A DNA stretch of 64,000 nucleotides. Origin: Prochloron sp965198675 (GTDB taxonomy: Bacteria; Cyanobacteriota; Cyanobacteriia; Cyanobacteriales; Prochloraceae). This document shows positions 10,059 through 18,376 of this stretch, piece after piece. The notes under the pieces are model-generated. The model did not search any database, had not been told where the DNA came from, and was given only the letters and a program-made list of their open reading frames with translations. The stretch lies in contig OZ240666.1 in assembly GCA_965198675.1 (NCBI GenBank), positions 682,001 to 746,000 on the forward strand, in the 5' to 3' direction. The position numbers and the translations under genes were made by a program. The stretch's first letter is position 1. Each line of letters opens with the position of its first letter.

Positions 10059-10144
10059 TTTATCTAATTTTTATCTCCTTCTCAGCTTAAAGGACATTTT
10101 CGGTGTTATTATAGTTGGAAAAGGGCTACCGAGCTAAAAAAACC

Positions 10145-11759
10145 ATGAACAATCTCATCACCAAAATAGTAATTGTAGGAGGAGGAACAGCGGGCTGGTT
10201 GTCTGCTCTCTACCTAACTACAATTTTACGTCACAAATCCAAACATCCTCGTCCCCAGGTGACTCTAATCGAGTCCTCAACCATCCCCACCATCGGGGTA
10301 GGGGAAGCAACGATCCAGAATATTCGACAGACCTTTCAGTTATTGGAGTTAGACGAACAAGAATGGATGGTTCGATGTAATGCTACCTTGAAAATGGCCA
10401 TCAAATTTGTCAACTGGAGAGTGGGGAATGATGTTTTTTGGCATCCTTTTGGCTCTCAGCTAGCCCACAACAAAATTCCTGTCTTCCAGCATTTACTCAA
10501 AAAATACCGGGAGAATGATCGCACTGGACCCCAATATTTTAACCCTGAAGAACCTCTCTGTGAAAGCAGAAAATCTCCCAAAACCTCCCAAGACCAACCC
10601 TATGCAGGGGACGTGGGCTACGGATATCATTTAGATGCAGGTCTGTTAGCTAGATGCAGGTCTGTTAGCCACCTATCTCCGGGAAAAAGCCATTGCAAGA
10701 GGAGTACACCATATAGTTGACGATGTGGTGGATGTGATTTTAGATCCTCAGGGCAATATCAGCCAGCTGAAAACGGAAAAAAGTGGCAATATTCCAGGAG
10801 AGCTATTTATCGATTGTTCCGGTTTTCGGGGCCTACTCATCAATGAAACCCTCCAAGAGCCATTTGACTCCTACTCTGACTGCCTCTTTTGCGATCGAGC
10901 TATTGCTATCCCCCTCACCACTGAATTGGAAAAAGAAGAGATAAATCCCTATACCACAGCCACAGCTTTAGGTTCAGGGTGGACCTGGCATACCCCTTTA
11001 TTTAACCGCAGTGGCAATGGCTATGTTTATTCCAGCTCCTTTATTACCCCAGAAGCAGCAGAGCAAGAATTTAGAACCCATTTAGGAGCAGCAGCTGAAG
11101 GAGTAGAAGCGAGACATATTCCCATTCGGGTGGGGAAAACGAGAAATGCTTGGGTGAAAAATTGTGTCAGTATTGGTTTATCCAGCGGTTTTATTGAACC
11201 CTTGAAATCTACCGGCATTTTCTTAATCGAACAAGGGATACAAGCTTTGGTAGATAATTTTCCCGATAAAAGCTTTAACCCCATTGTGCGGAAGAGGTAC
11301 AATAAGTTTATCACCTCCCACTATGAAAACATTCGCGATTTCATTGTTCTTCACTACTGTACCACTCAAAGAGAAGATACCCCGTTTTGGAAAGCCAACA
11401 AATATCACCCAGCTATTCCCGAAAACTTACAAGAAAAACTAGAACTGTTTAAAGTCATGTTACCCAATTTTGACTTGTTAGAACGTCATCCTTTATTTGG
11501 AGACTATTCCTACGCTTGCATTTTATTGGGAATGAAATACTTACCGGAAAACAGTCTCCCTCGGTTGGATTATCTGGAACCTGAGGAGATAGAGAAAGGA
11601 CTAGACTTAATCCAAAATGAAGCTATCAAGCTAAAACAGAATCTTCCCAGTCACTCTCAATATCTCCAAGATTTACATGCAGGCAAAGTGGGGCAGGTAA
11701 AGAAATCTTTTTGGGGCAATTTTCAAGAAAAGTTGACTAACTTAACCAAATCCAAATAA
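10145..11759 (+). pseudogene. Tryptophan halogenase-type flavoprotein, frameshifted
   Basis: FAD-dependent halogenase family, which chlorinates or brominates aromatic substrates with FADH2. The first part (start 10145, MNNLITK) has the dinucleotide motif IVGGGTAGWLSA, the IGVGEATI stretch and the region carrying the candidate catalytic Lys (TLKMAIKFVNWR). The second part begins in another frame near 10670 and carries GWTWHTPLFNRSGNGYVYSS, matching the family GWxWxIP motif. The break is an exact 19-bp tandem duplication at 10632-10669. Removing one copy restores HLDAGLLATYLREKAIARGV, so the gene is a recent pseudogene of roughly 530 codons. Its substrate cannot be predicted. Confidence 0.9.
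10632..10669. repeat. 19-bp tandem duplication that breaks the halogenase
   Basis: Two identical adjacent copies at 10632-10650 and 10651-10669. Nineteen bases shift the frame by one and bring in a stop. Identity of the copies shows that the event is recent or is an assembly artefact. Confidence 0.95.
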
Positions 11760-11798
11760 CCCCGCCGCGCCTCTGCGCCTCGGCGTGAAACCCTACCC

Positions 11799-12149
11799 TC
11801 AAAAAGTAGTATTATTCCAACCCCACATATGGCGTTCTGAATCAGCAAATTCGATGTAGGTTCGGTTCTCTGGTACCTCTAGTTTCTCCTTCACGCATTG
11901 ACAAAAATCCTGACTCATGGCTTTTGTTACCGCTGGAGCCATTTTGCCAATACTTTTGATTTCAATATAGCAAACTGGCTCGTCAGTCCCCGCAAAAGTC
12001 ATGATTTGGACAGGTTCAAAAGCTGTCATAATATAGGATTCTGGTTTACCTAAATGGCTGGAGAGTTTGCTAGAAAGATTTTTCAGCAAGTCTTTAACCA
12101 CGGCAGTATCGGGGGTAGGTACAGATGATTGGACTTTAATTACAGGCAT
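11799..12149 (-). CDS. Tautomerase / MIF-family protein
   Basis: 116 residues matching the macrophage migration inhibitory factor superfamily, small trimeric enzymes that tautomerise phenylpyruvate-like substrates. Pro follows the initiator Met (MPVIKVQSS), as needed for the catalytic N-terminal proline. Other family features are SYIMTAFEP, CYIEIKSIGKM and the C-terminal NRTYIEFADSERHMWGWN. It is a stand-alone gene between the halogenase and the sugar kinase; the physiological substrate is unknown. Confidence 0.85.
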   Translation of the reverse strand: MPVIKVQSSVPTPDTAVVKDLLKNLSSKLSSHLGKPESYIMTAFEPVQIMTFAGTDEPVCYIEIKSIGKMAPAVTKAMSQDFCQCVKEKLEVPENRTYIEFADSERHMWGWNNTTF

Positions 12150-12220
12150 ATTCTGGGATCCTTTTGGTTTTCCTTATTATAGGGTAAAGTTTCGCGCAAA
12201 GGCGCAAAGTCGCAAAGAGG

Positions 12221-13078
12221 TTATAGCCCCCAAGAGCGGGTACCGAAGAATTGACAGGAGTGGGAGGCAATTTTCGCTGCTGCCCCTAGAGCGGGTATAA
12301 AGTCCTGGTGACAGATATAATGGCAAAAGGCACCGTGAAAGATATCTCCAGCCCCCAGGGTATCTACCGGTTGTATTTGTGGTACAGCTAACTCTCCTCT
12401 TTCACTGTTAGTTAAATATTGAATCGGTTTTTCTCCTTGGGTAATGGCAATATGAGGTATACCAATTTGGGAGAGGTAGGTAAAAACATCTCCTTGGTTA
12501 TGACAGTTGGGAGGCTGAAAATTGGCAGAACAAATGGCATAATCCACAAAGGGTAACACTTCCTCTAATCCCGGTTTCCAGCTCCCTCCGTCCAAAACTA
12601 CTGGTATTTGACCTTTTTTGGCTTCCAGAGCGATCGCCCTACTCACTGCCATTTGATGTCCGTCAATTAGTACTATGGTAATATCCTTTAATATATCAGG
12701 AGGCAGTAAATGAGCAGGTGCTTGAGACTTCAAGGCATTGATGGAAATAACAGCCCGCTCCCCCGTAGCTTGGGTAACCATAATGGAAGATACAGGGGGT
12801 GCTTCATGTCTGTCTGGGTCTAAATCTATAATTTCTATCTCATGACTCTCTAAATCTGCTCTGATAATCTGACTAATGGCATGATTCCCTACTACTCCTA
12901 CCAGTATAGCTTTATTCCCCAGGTGACTAAAGGTTACTGCTGCATTTGTAGCTGGTCCCCCAGAGGCGATCGCCTGATCCACTGCCACAATTTTGGCGTT
13001 ATGAGCCGGTATAGTGGGGGTTAAATAAATAATATCTAAGGTTGTCAAACCCACGAATAATCCTCTTTTTGTCATCAT
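12221..13078 (-). CDS. PfkB-family sugar kinase
   Basis: 285-residue kinase of the ribokinase/PfkB family. The C-terminal signature DTLGAGDIFHGAF carries the catalytic Asp and the anion hole, and the N-terminal substrate region reads DQAIASGGPATNAAVTFSHLG. Substrate class cannot be assigned. The first ATG (MMTKRG) overlaps the divergent rsmI start by two bases, so promoters for each gene must lie inside the other or the true starts are slightly further in. Confidence 0.88.
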   Translation of the reverse strand: MMTKRGLFVGLTTLDIIYLTPTIPAHNAKIVAVDQAIASGGPATNAAVTFSHLGNKAILVGVVGNHAISQIIRADLESHEIEIIDLDPDRHEAPPVSSIMVTQATGERAVISINALKSQAPAHLLPPDILKDITIVLIDGHQMAVSRAIALEAKKGQIPVVLDGGSWKPGLEEVLPFVDYAICSANFQPPNCHNQGDVFTYLSQIGIPHIAITQGEKPIQYLTNSERGELAVPQIQPVDTLGAGDIFHGAFCHYICHQDFIPALGAAAKIASHSCQFFGTRSWGL

Positions 13079-13985
13079 GAAATCAAAAAATCACAATCAG
13101 TGCAAACAGGAAATCCAAGCGGGAACTTTATATTTAGTAGGAACTCCTATTGGTAATCTAGAGGATATCACTTTTCGGGCTGTAAGAATTTTACAAGAGG
13201 TAGATTTAATTGCCGCTGAAGATACTCGTCACACGGGGAAACTGTTACAGCATTTTCAAATTAAGACACCACAGATAAGTTATCACGAACACAATCATAA
13301 AGCAAGAGAGGGAGAATTAGTGGGTTATCTTCAGGAAGGGAAGGCGATCGCCCTAGTAACCGATGCAGGTATGCCCTCTATCTCCGATCCAGGCTATCAT
13401 TTAGTAAAAGCTTGTGTAACCGTCGGATTATCTGTAGTACCTATACCGGGAGTAACTGCTGTTATAACTGCTTTAGTTGGGTCGGGGCTATCGGGGGATC
13501 GCTTTGTCTTTGAAGGTTTTCTCCCCATTAAGAATAAACTCCGCTCGTTGCGTCTGGAAAATCTACGAGAAGAAACTCGTACTATTATATTATATGAAGC
13601 CCCTCACCGCTTACTGTCAACTCTCAAAGATTTAGCAGGAGTTTTAGAGCAGGATAGAGCTATAGTACTAGGACGGGAATTAACTAAACTCCACGAAGAA
13701 TTCTTGCGTAGTACTATAGGAGAAGTTATTGCTCTCTATGAAGGAGAGCGGGTTCCTAAAGGAGAATTTACTCTGGTGGTTTCTGGAGCAAGCTCCAAAC
13801 CACTTCCCACTTTATCAGTAGCTGAAATTCAGAGCCTTTTACAAGAATTATATCACCAGGGCATGAATAAATCCCAAGCTAGTCGTCACTTGGCTCAAAT
13901 AACCTCTCTGGATCGTCGTGAAATCTATCAAATTGCCCTTTCAACAGTTACCAGTGACCAGTTACCAGTTACCAGTTACCAGTGA
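13077..13985 (+). CDS. rsmI: 16S rRNA (cytidine-1402-2'-O)-methyltransferase (RsmI)
   Basis: SAM-dependent enzyme that 2'-O-methylates C1402 in the decoding centre of 16S rRNA. It has the family opening GTLYLVGTPIGNLEDITFRA, AAEDTRHTGKLL, LVTDAGMPSISDPGYHLV and the helical C-terminal domain. The last residues (TVTSDQLPVTSYQ) come from the heptamer array that starts at the gene's 3' end. The start at 13077 overlaps that of the divergent kinase; residues before about 15 are not conserved, so a downstream start is possible. Confidence 0.94.
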   Translation: MKSKNHNQCKQEIQAGTLYLVGTPIGNLEDITFRAVRILQEVDLIAAEDTRHTGKLLQHFQIKTPQISYHEHNHKAREGELVGYLQEGKAIALVTDAGMPSISDPGYHLVKACVTVGLSVVPIPGVTAVITALVGSGLSGDRFVFEGFLPIKNKLRSLRLENLREETRTIILYEAPHRLLSTLKDLAGVLEQDRAIVLGRELTKLHEEFLRSTIGEVIALYEGERVPKGEFTLVVSGASSKPLPTLSVAEIQSLLQELYHQGMNKSQASRHLAQITSLDRREIYQIALSTVTSDQLPVTSYQ

Positions 13986-14143
13986 CCAGTTACCAGTTAC
14001 CAGTTAGCAGTTACCTCGTACCATGACAGTTAGCAGGACGCCAAGGGCGGGACGCCAAGGGCGGTTGCTTCGCAAAGCTTCGCAATAGCAGTTAGCAGTT
14101 ACCTCGTACCATGACAGTTAGCAGTTACCTCGTACCATGACAG
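13943..14143. repeat. Heptamer array and CGTACCATGACAG motif repeats
   Basis: CCAGTTA units run through the end of rsmI into the intergenic region to about 14010. A longer unit, TTACCTCGTACCATGACAGT, follows at about 14011, 14099 and 14125, split by a GGACGCCAAGGGCGGG repeat block (14036-14075). This is noncoding repeat accretion; no gene is seen. Confidence 0.85.
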
Positions 14144-14150
14144 TTAGCAG

Positions 14151-14302
14151 TTTAGCAGTTTAGCAGTTTAGCAGTTTAGCAGTTTAGCAGTTTAGCAGTT
14201 TAGCAGTTTAGCAGTTTAGCAGTTTAGCAGTTTAGCAGTTTAGCAGTTTAGCAGTTTAGCAGTTTAGCAGTTTAGCAGTTTAGCAGTTTAGCAGTTTAGC
14301 AG
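14151..14302. repeat. 19 perfect copies of an 8-bp repeat (TTTAGCAG)
   Basis: 152 bases made of 19 identical TTTAGCAG units, ending directly before the next gene's leader. Both strands meet stop codons in the array, so it is not coding. Its perfection points to recent expansion by slippage. Confidence 0.97.
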
Positions 14303-14313
14303 TGATATAAGTT

Positions 14314-14631
14314 ATGAAAAGTTTAGTTTACGACAAAGCCTACCAATTCTCAATTAGAATCGTTAATGCTTATCGGTATTTATCAGAAGAAAAAAAAGAA
14401 TTTGTCTTGTCTAAACAATTGCTCAGGAGTGGAACATCAATCGGCGCTAATATTTCAGAAGCTAACGGAGCTATATCTAAGGCAGATTTTAGAGCTAAAA
14501 TGTCAATTGCTTATAAAGAATGTCTGGAAACAAAATACTGGCTTTCTCTACTGAAAGATACAGGATATATAAGTCTAAAAGCATTTGAAAGCATTTATAA
14601 AGACGCCGAGGAAATTAGTAAAATGTTGTGA
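14314..14631 (+). CDS. Four-helix bundle protein (23S rRNA intervening-sequence family)
   Basis: 105 residues of the S23/IVP four-helix bundle family: MKSLVYDKAYQFSIRIV, KQLLRSGTSIGANISEAN, KMSIAYKECLETKYWL, then a final helix. These proteins are common in bacteria, often near repeats or in 23S rRNA intervening sequences, and form pentamers; their cellular role is not settled. It lies alone, framed by tandem arrays. Confidence 0.88.
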   Translation: MKSLVYDKAYQFSIRIVNAYRYLSEEKKEFVLSKQLLRSGTSIGANISEANGAISKADFRAKMSIAYKECLETKYWLSLLKDTGYISLKAFESIYKDAEEISKML

Positions 14632-14689
14632 CGTATCTTAAAAAGTAGTAATCTTCAAGCTTATAACAAATCCAAATTTAACTAATAAC

Positions 14690-14870
14690 TAACTGATAAC
14701 TGGTAACTGCCTGACTGCCCCGGTTGGCATGAGCAGGACTGGTAACTGCTAAACTGGTAACTGCCTGACTGCCCCGGTTGGCATGAGCAGGACTGGTAAC
14801 TGGTAACTGGTAACTGCTAACTGTCATGGTACGAGGTAACTGGTAACTGGTAACTGGTAACTGTTTCAAT
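14690..14870. repeat. Heptamer array with a 60-bp duplicated unit
   Basis: GGTAACT-type heptamers alternate with two copies of GACTGCCCCGGTTGGCATGA plus AGCAGGACTGGTAACTG (about 14713-14746 and 14767-14800) and one CTGTCATGGTACGAGGTAAC motif (14820-14840). The array runs into the 3' end of the protease gene on the minus strand and encodes its last residues. Confidence 0.85.
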
Positions 14871-15578
14871 GGGAATGCCAAAACTGTAATGAACCAACTC
14901 CTCTTTTAGACTAGCAGAAGGTTCATTCCCATCCATATAAATATAAGGATCTCCCCAGAGAGGATAAGCATGCATTCCATTAACACTAACTACTTCACCG
15001 TGAACATTCAACAGCGGTCCCCCACTCATCCCCTTTTGGATATTATTAGTGTAGCCGATTTGATAACCTCCTTCTAAAGCTTTCTCCAGTATGGGTCCAA
15101 CTTCCCCCTCCTCGAAAACAAACTCTGATTGAGCGTTAAAAGGAAACCCAGCAGCAAAAACTTGCTCTCCCGGTACAGGGGAACTGCCAATAGTTGCTAC
15201 AGTATATTCTCTCCCCTGACTATCAAAACGCAACACAGCTAAATCATTTCCTGCAAAGTCTATAGGTAACATTTCAGCATCGTAAACCTTACCGTCGGGA
15301 GTTTCTATTTGATAAGGAGGTGCAGCAGAACGCACCACATGGTCATTGGTAACCACGGTATAAACTCCTTGATTAGTGGCAATTATAAATCCCGAACCCA
15401 GCACTGATTCCGACCGTACTTTAACCGTAATAGATTTCCCTTGCTTTTGGACGAACTGGGAAATTTGTGCAGGGTAGCTCTGGGGTACTGATATTACATT
15501 ATCATCCCACAAATATGCAACTCTCACTCCGAAAGCTAGGGAACATCCTACCAAACCTGGAATTAATAATTTCCTCAT
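14817..15578 (-). CDS. Secreted trypsin-like serine protease (S1/HtrA-type)
   Basis: 253 residues with an N-terminal hydrophobic segment (LLIPGLVGCSLAFGV) suggesting export. The catalytic triad is visible: His in VVTNDHVVRSA, Asp in DFAGNDLAVLRF, and Ser in KGMSGGPLLN. There is no PDZ domain, so it is simpler than DegP/HhoA proteins. The final residues (ETVTSYQLPVTSYHDS) are encoded by the heptamer array and replace the natural end. The gene is alone on its strand; target proteins are unknown. Confidence 0.85.
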   Translation of the reverse strand: MRKLLIPGLVGCSLAFGVRVAYLWDDNVISVPQSYPAQISQFVQKQGKSITVKVRSESVLGSGFIIATNQGVYTVVTNDHVVRSAAPPYQIETPDGKVYDAEMLPIDFAGNDLAVLRFDSQGREYTVATIGSSPVPGEQVFAAGFPFNAQSEFVFEEGEVGPILEKALEGGYQIGYTNNIQKGMSGGPLLNVHGEVVSVNGMHAYPLWGDPYIYMDGNEPSASLKEELVHYSFGIPIETVTSYQLPVTSYHDS

Positions 15579-15628
15579 CCACTACTCCTTGATACTCCCA
15601 CATTAGTATAGCACATTTATATTGCAGT

Positions 15629-15871
15629 TTAGGACACTTCGCTATACTCTAGCAGTCGTCCGTCTATATAGATTCGGTGTTGGTAAGAATGAGTCGTAAC
15701 AATCTCAAAAATATCTGTTTCGGCTACCCAAGGATGTAGTTGAACGAACTCACCGGCACCTTTGTTGTCCCAAACATCTTTGGCAACATTAAAAGCAATC
15801 CATCCACTGGGAGCGATCGCGTTTAATGCTGCGGTCAAAGCTTCAGCTTGCATTATTCTCCAACGATCCAC
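15629..15871 (-). pseudogene. Methyltransferase C-terminal fragment
   Basis: 80 codons resembling the C-terminal part of the methyltransferase at 17098-17829: both contain GWIAFNVA, a VxExxIFEI stretch, YxHRxYxDGRxLEY. The N-terminal SAM-binding half is missing and the fragment overlaps the end of the dioxygenase pseudogene. It is therefore a paralogous remnant, not an independent gene. Confidence 0.75.
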
Positions 15872-16873
15872 CCGTTCGCTGTAAATTTAAAACAGGCTTT
15901 TCTTCCCATTAATACACCAACTAACCGCTCGCCTACAAAAGGAAGTCGCCCGTGGACTATTCTGAGATTATCCAAGATTAACAGGTCATTTTTTTGCCAT
16001 TCATCATAGTAGAAAATTCGTGCTGATTTAATAGCTTCTTCCATTTCTTGGAGTTGCTCTTCAGGCAAAGTCCTCCCATTATCCCATTTTAATTCCATCT
16101 GCGGCTTCTTATCCCCCAGTACTTGCCGATACCAATAAGCAGCTGCCCCCACAATAGATGCGTGCAGACATGTTTTTCCGGGTTAGATAGGCAATCGGTC
16201 GTTTGAGCTGAGTCTCTACAACATCTATTACCTTGCCATTTTCTGATTCCCGATGTAAGAAACAGGTATATCCCAACTTTGTCCAATGTGCTATTGCATC
16301 TTTACTGTTTTTAGCTAATATATCTTGCCAGCTAGAATCATATCTTTTATGGTTTCGTTGTTCAACATGTTTTCTCACGAAAATCACATTTCTTTCTGTG
16401 GCTTCTTTCTGAAAACTAGGCGATAAATTAGCAAAAGCTTGTTCGCAATCATATATTGTTGTTTCTTCTCTACATTTAGCGGGCTGCCTACACATGAAGC
16501 AAACATGCTTGGGAAACTCTGTATGATGACTTAGTTCGTTATGGGGTAGTATCTCTATTTCTTTTTGCCAAGACGTGACCTAGGAAAAGATAGAGTCGGG
16601 AACCTTTTTACGCTCGTTAAGCCCATGTTTGTAATTCATCAGCCTTTCCCTTCCCCCAATCAGTTCGACGATTTTATCCTCATTCAATGGTTGACCCGTT
16701 CTGATTAAAATATGCCCGTGTTCGTTAAGCTGACTTTCCAACTGTTCTGTGGATGCTGGCATTTCATTGCAATGGAGTTCTTTTAGCTTTTCCCAAATTT
16801 CAGGCTGTTGAGAATCTTCCTTTGACAGAACCAAATCCCAGGGATGGTTGTGGGTTAAGTTCGTTAATCTCAT
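15853..16873 (-). pseudogene. TauD/SyrP-like Fe(II)/2-oxoglutarate dioxygenase, broken
   Basis: Starts at 16873 (MRLTNLTHNHPW) and runs to 15853 with two defects: an in-frame TAG at 16582-16580 and a frameshift near 16160. Reading through the stop gives VTSWQKEIEILPHNELSHH, which holds the metal ligands H-x-E. The distal His appears in DNLRIVHGRLPF. This architecture matches TauD/TfdA-family hydroxylases of the SyrP kind, often found in natural-product pathways. Neighbouring methyltransferase fragments in the same orientation suggest a decayed small biosynthetic group. Confidence 0.8.
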
Positions 16874-17059
16874 TTTGGCACTAATGGTCTATTGTTCACT
16901 CTATCATTAGTAGGAGTTGGCGGACTGAAATCGCCTTTTTCTTAACATTTCTTTCACAAAGACAAATAGAGGCAGGAGAAGAGCTGGAGGAATGACTTCT
17001 TTATTTTGTAGCATTTCCATTTTCCTTTGGATTTCGGTGTCTAAGGCTCCAGTCAATCC

Positions 17060-17079
17060 CTCGGTCGCAACCGACCGAG
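17060..17079. other. 8-bp perfect hairpin downstream of the methyltransferase
   Basis: CTCGGTCG and CGACCGAG separated by CAAC. No T-run follows on either strand, so an intrinsic terminator is not supported; a processing or REP-like hairpin is equally possible. Nothing else is seen in 16874-17097. Confidence 0.4.
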
Positions 17080-17097
17080 AGTTTGGCTATTCGACAG

Positions 17098-17829
17098 CTA
17101 GCTTTCTAGAAAACTAGACCGCTTACGACCGATGATCGCTAAATACTCTAGGGGGCGTCCGTCGGTATAAAATCGGTGCCGGTAGGGGTGCATCCGCATA
17201 ATTTCAAAAATAACTTGATCTTCTACCCAAGAGTGCTGGTGTCGAAATCCTGCCTTAGTTTTATCTTTCCAGAAATACTGGGCTACATTGAAGGCAATCC
17301 ATCCATGAGGGGCAATCTGATTAAACACTACGCTTAAAGCATCAGCCGGAACATGACCATTACTGAGAGCCGAACAACAAATCAGGCTGTTAAACCCTCG
17401 ACGATTTAAATTGGTCAAGTCCTCAACATAGTAGTTCTCGTAAACTCCAGGATACTGCTGGCGAGCAGCTTGTGCTGCTTCGGGAATAATGTCAATCCCC
17501 ACAATTGATTTGACCCCCAAGCCAGCTATAGTTTAGCCGATCAAGCCACTTCCCGCACCCATATCTAGTACCACCATATCTTCAACTGTGCCGCCAGCTT
17601 GGGTAAATTGTTCAACCAGTAAAGAAGTGAGCACAGTATGGGATTGGCTGTCCAACTTTTCCATCAGATGCTCGTACAAATAGGGAATTTGGTACACCTC
17701 AACATAGTCGTGTAACCGCAGCCTGCGTTTCGTTCCCTTTTGCTTGAACCAAAAATATTCTTCATGAATGGGTAAATTGCGAACACTTTCGATTTCTGGT
17801 AGTTGGATCTCAAAATCCACTTTCTGCAT
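17098..17829 (-). pseudogene. SAM-dependent methyltransferase with one in-frame stop
   Basis: One frame of 244 codons from 17829 to 17098 is interrupted only by TAA at 17535-17533. The SAM-binding motif VVLDMGAGSGLIG sits directly before the stop, and continuation TIAGLGVKSIVGIDIIPEA follows it; a GAA-to-TAA change is the simplest explanation. The C-terminal part has GWIAFNVAQYFW and RHRFYTDGRPLEY, shared with the fragment at 15629-15871. The substrate is unknown. Confidence 0.8.
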
Positions 17830-17978
17830 ATCTGTTTCCAGTGTCTATAGTTGGTTATGAAAAAGTTCTTCACTTTTCCATGGAAATTCACTTCATCGTT
17901 CTATCTTGATATACCACGTCAGCCAGATAATTGTGAAGGGCAAAATTGGTCAAGCTGTGATTAATACCGAGTTGCTGA

Positions 17979-18314
17979 TCAAAGAGAAGGTATAGCGCGA
18001 TCCGGCGGGTGTAGAGTGTGGGGAAATTTAAACCCGGTCGGGGTTTTATAAGGTAGCCCGCAATTTATTCGCGGGCGATCGCCTATTTCAATGTCCTCTG
18101 GAACTTCCACGTCTTCCACCATAATATCTAACGGAGTCGGCAGTTTTCTCTCCAGGGTTGCTTTCTGGGTGTGGTTGCCATTTCTTCCTATACCACTACG
18201 TAAACACGTGTTTGACACGATTGATTTTATCGTATTTTTCCAAGCAGCCAGCAATTGTTGGTAGTCTAGGACATTGCTTTCAGTTAAGATATAATGAAAC
18301 ATAGCATCTCTCAA
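17979..18314 (-). CDS. Doubtful hypothetical protein
   Basis: 111-codon frame starting MRDAMFHYILTESNV. It has no recognisable domain and crosses short palindromic sequence (GCGGGCGATCGCC). It may be a remnant or a chance frame. It is divergent from uvrC, whose promoter should lie in the 62 bases between them. The stretch 17830-17978 holds nothing I can identify. Confidence 0.25.
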   Translation of the reverse strand: MRDAMFHYILTESNVLDYQQLLAAWKNTIKSIVSNTCLRSGIGRNGNHTQKATLERKLPTPLDIMVEDVEVPEDIEIGDRPRINCGLPYKTPTGFKFPHTLHPPDRAIPSL

Positions 18315-18376
18315 ATTACTCTACCGTGCAGGTCAGCAATGACGAATAGTTTAGTGGTCAAATAAAATTATCATCA

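Noticed and set aside
14678..14881. ORF encoding QLPVTSYQLP repeats
   Set aside because: It is only the stop-free strand of the heptamer array, with no gene features outside the repeat.
17979..18314. A function for the 111-codon frame upstream of uvrC
   Set aside because: No recognisable domain, partly built from palindromic sequence; kept only as a doubtful ORF.
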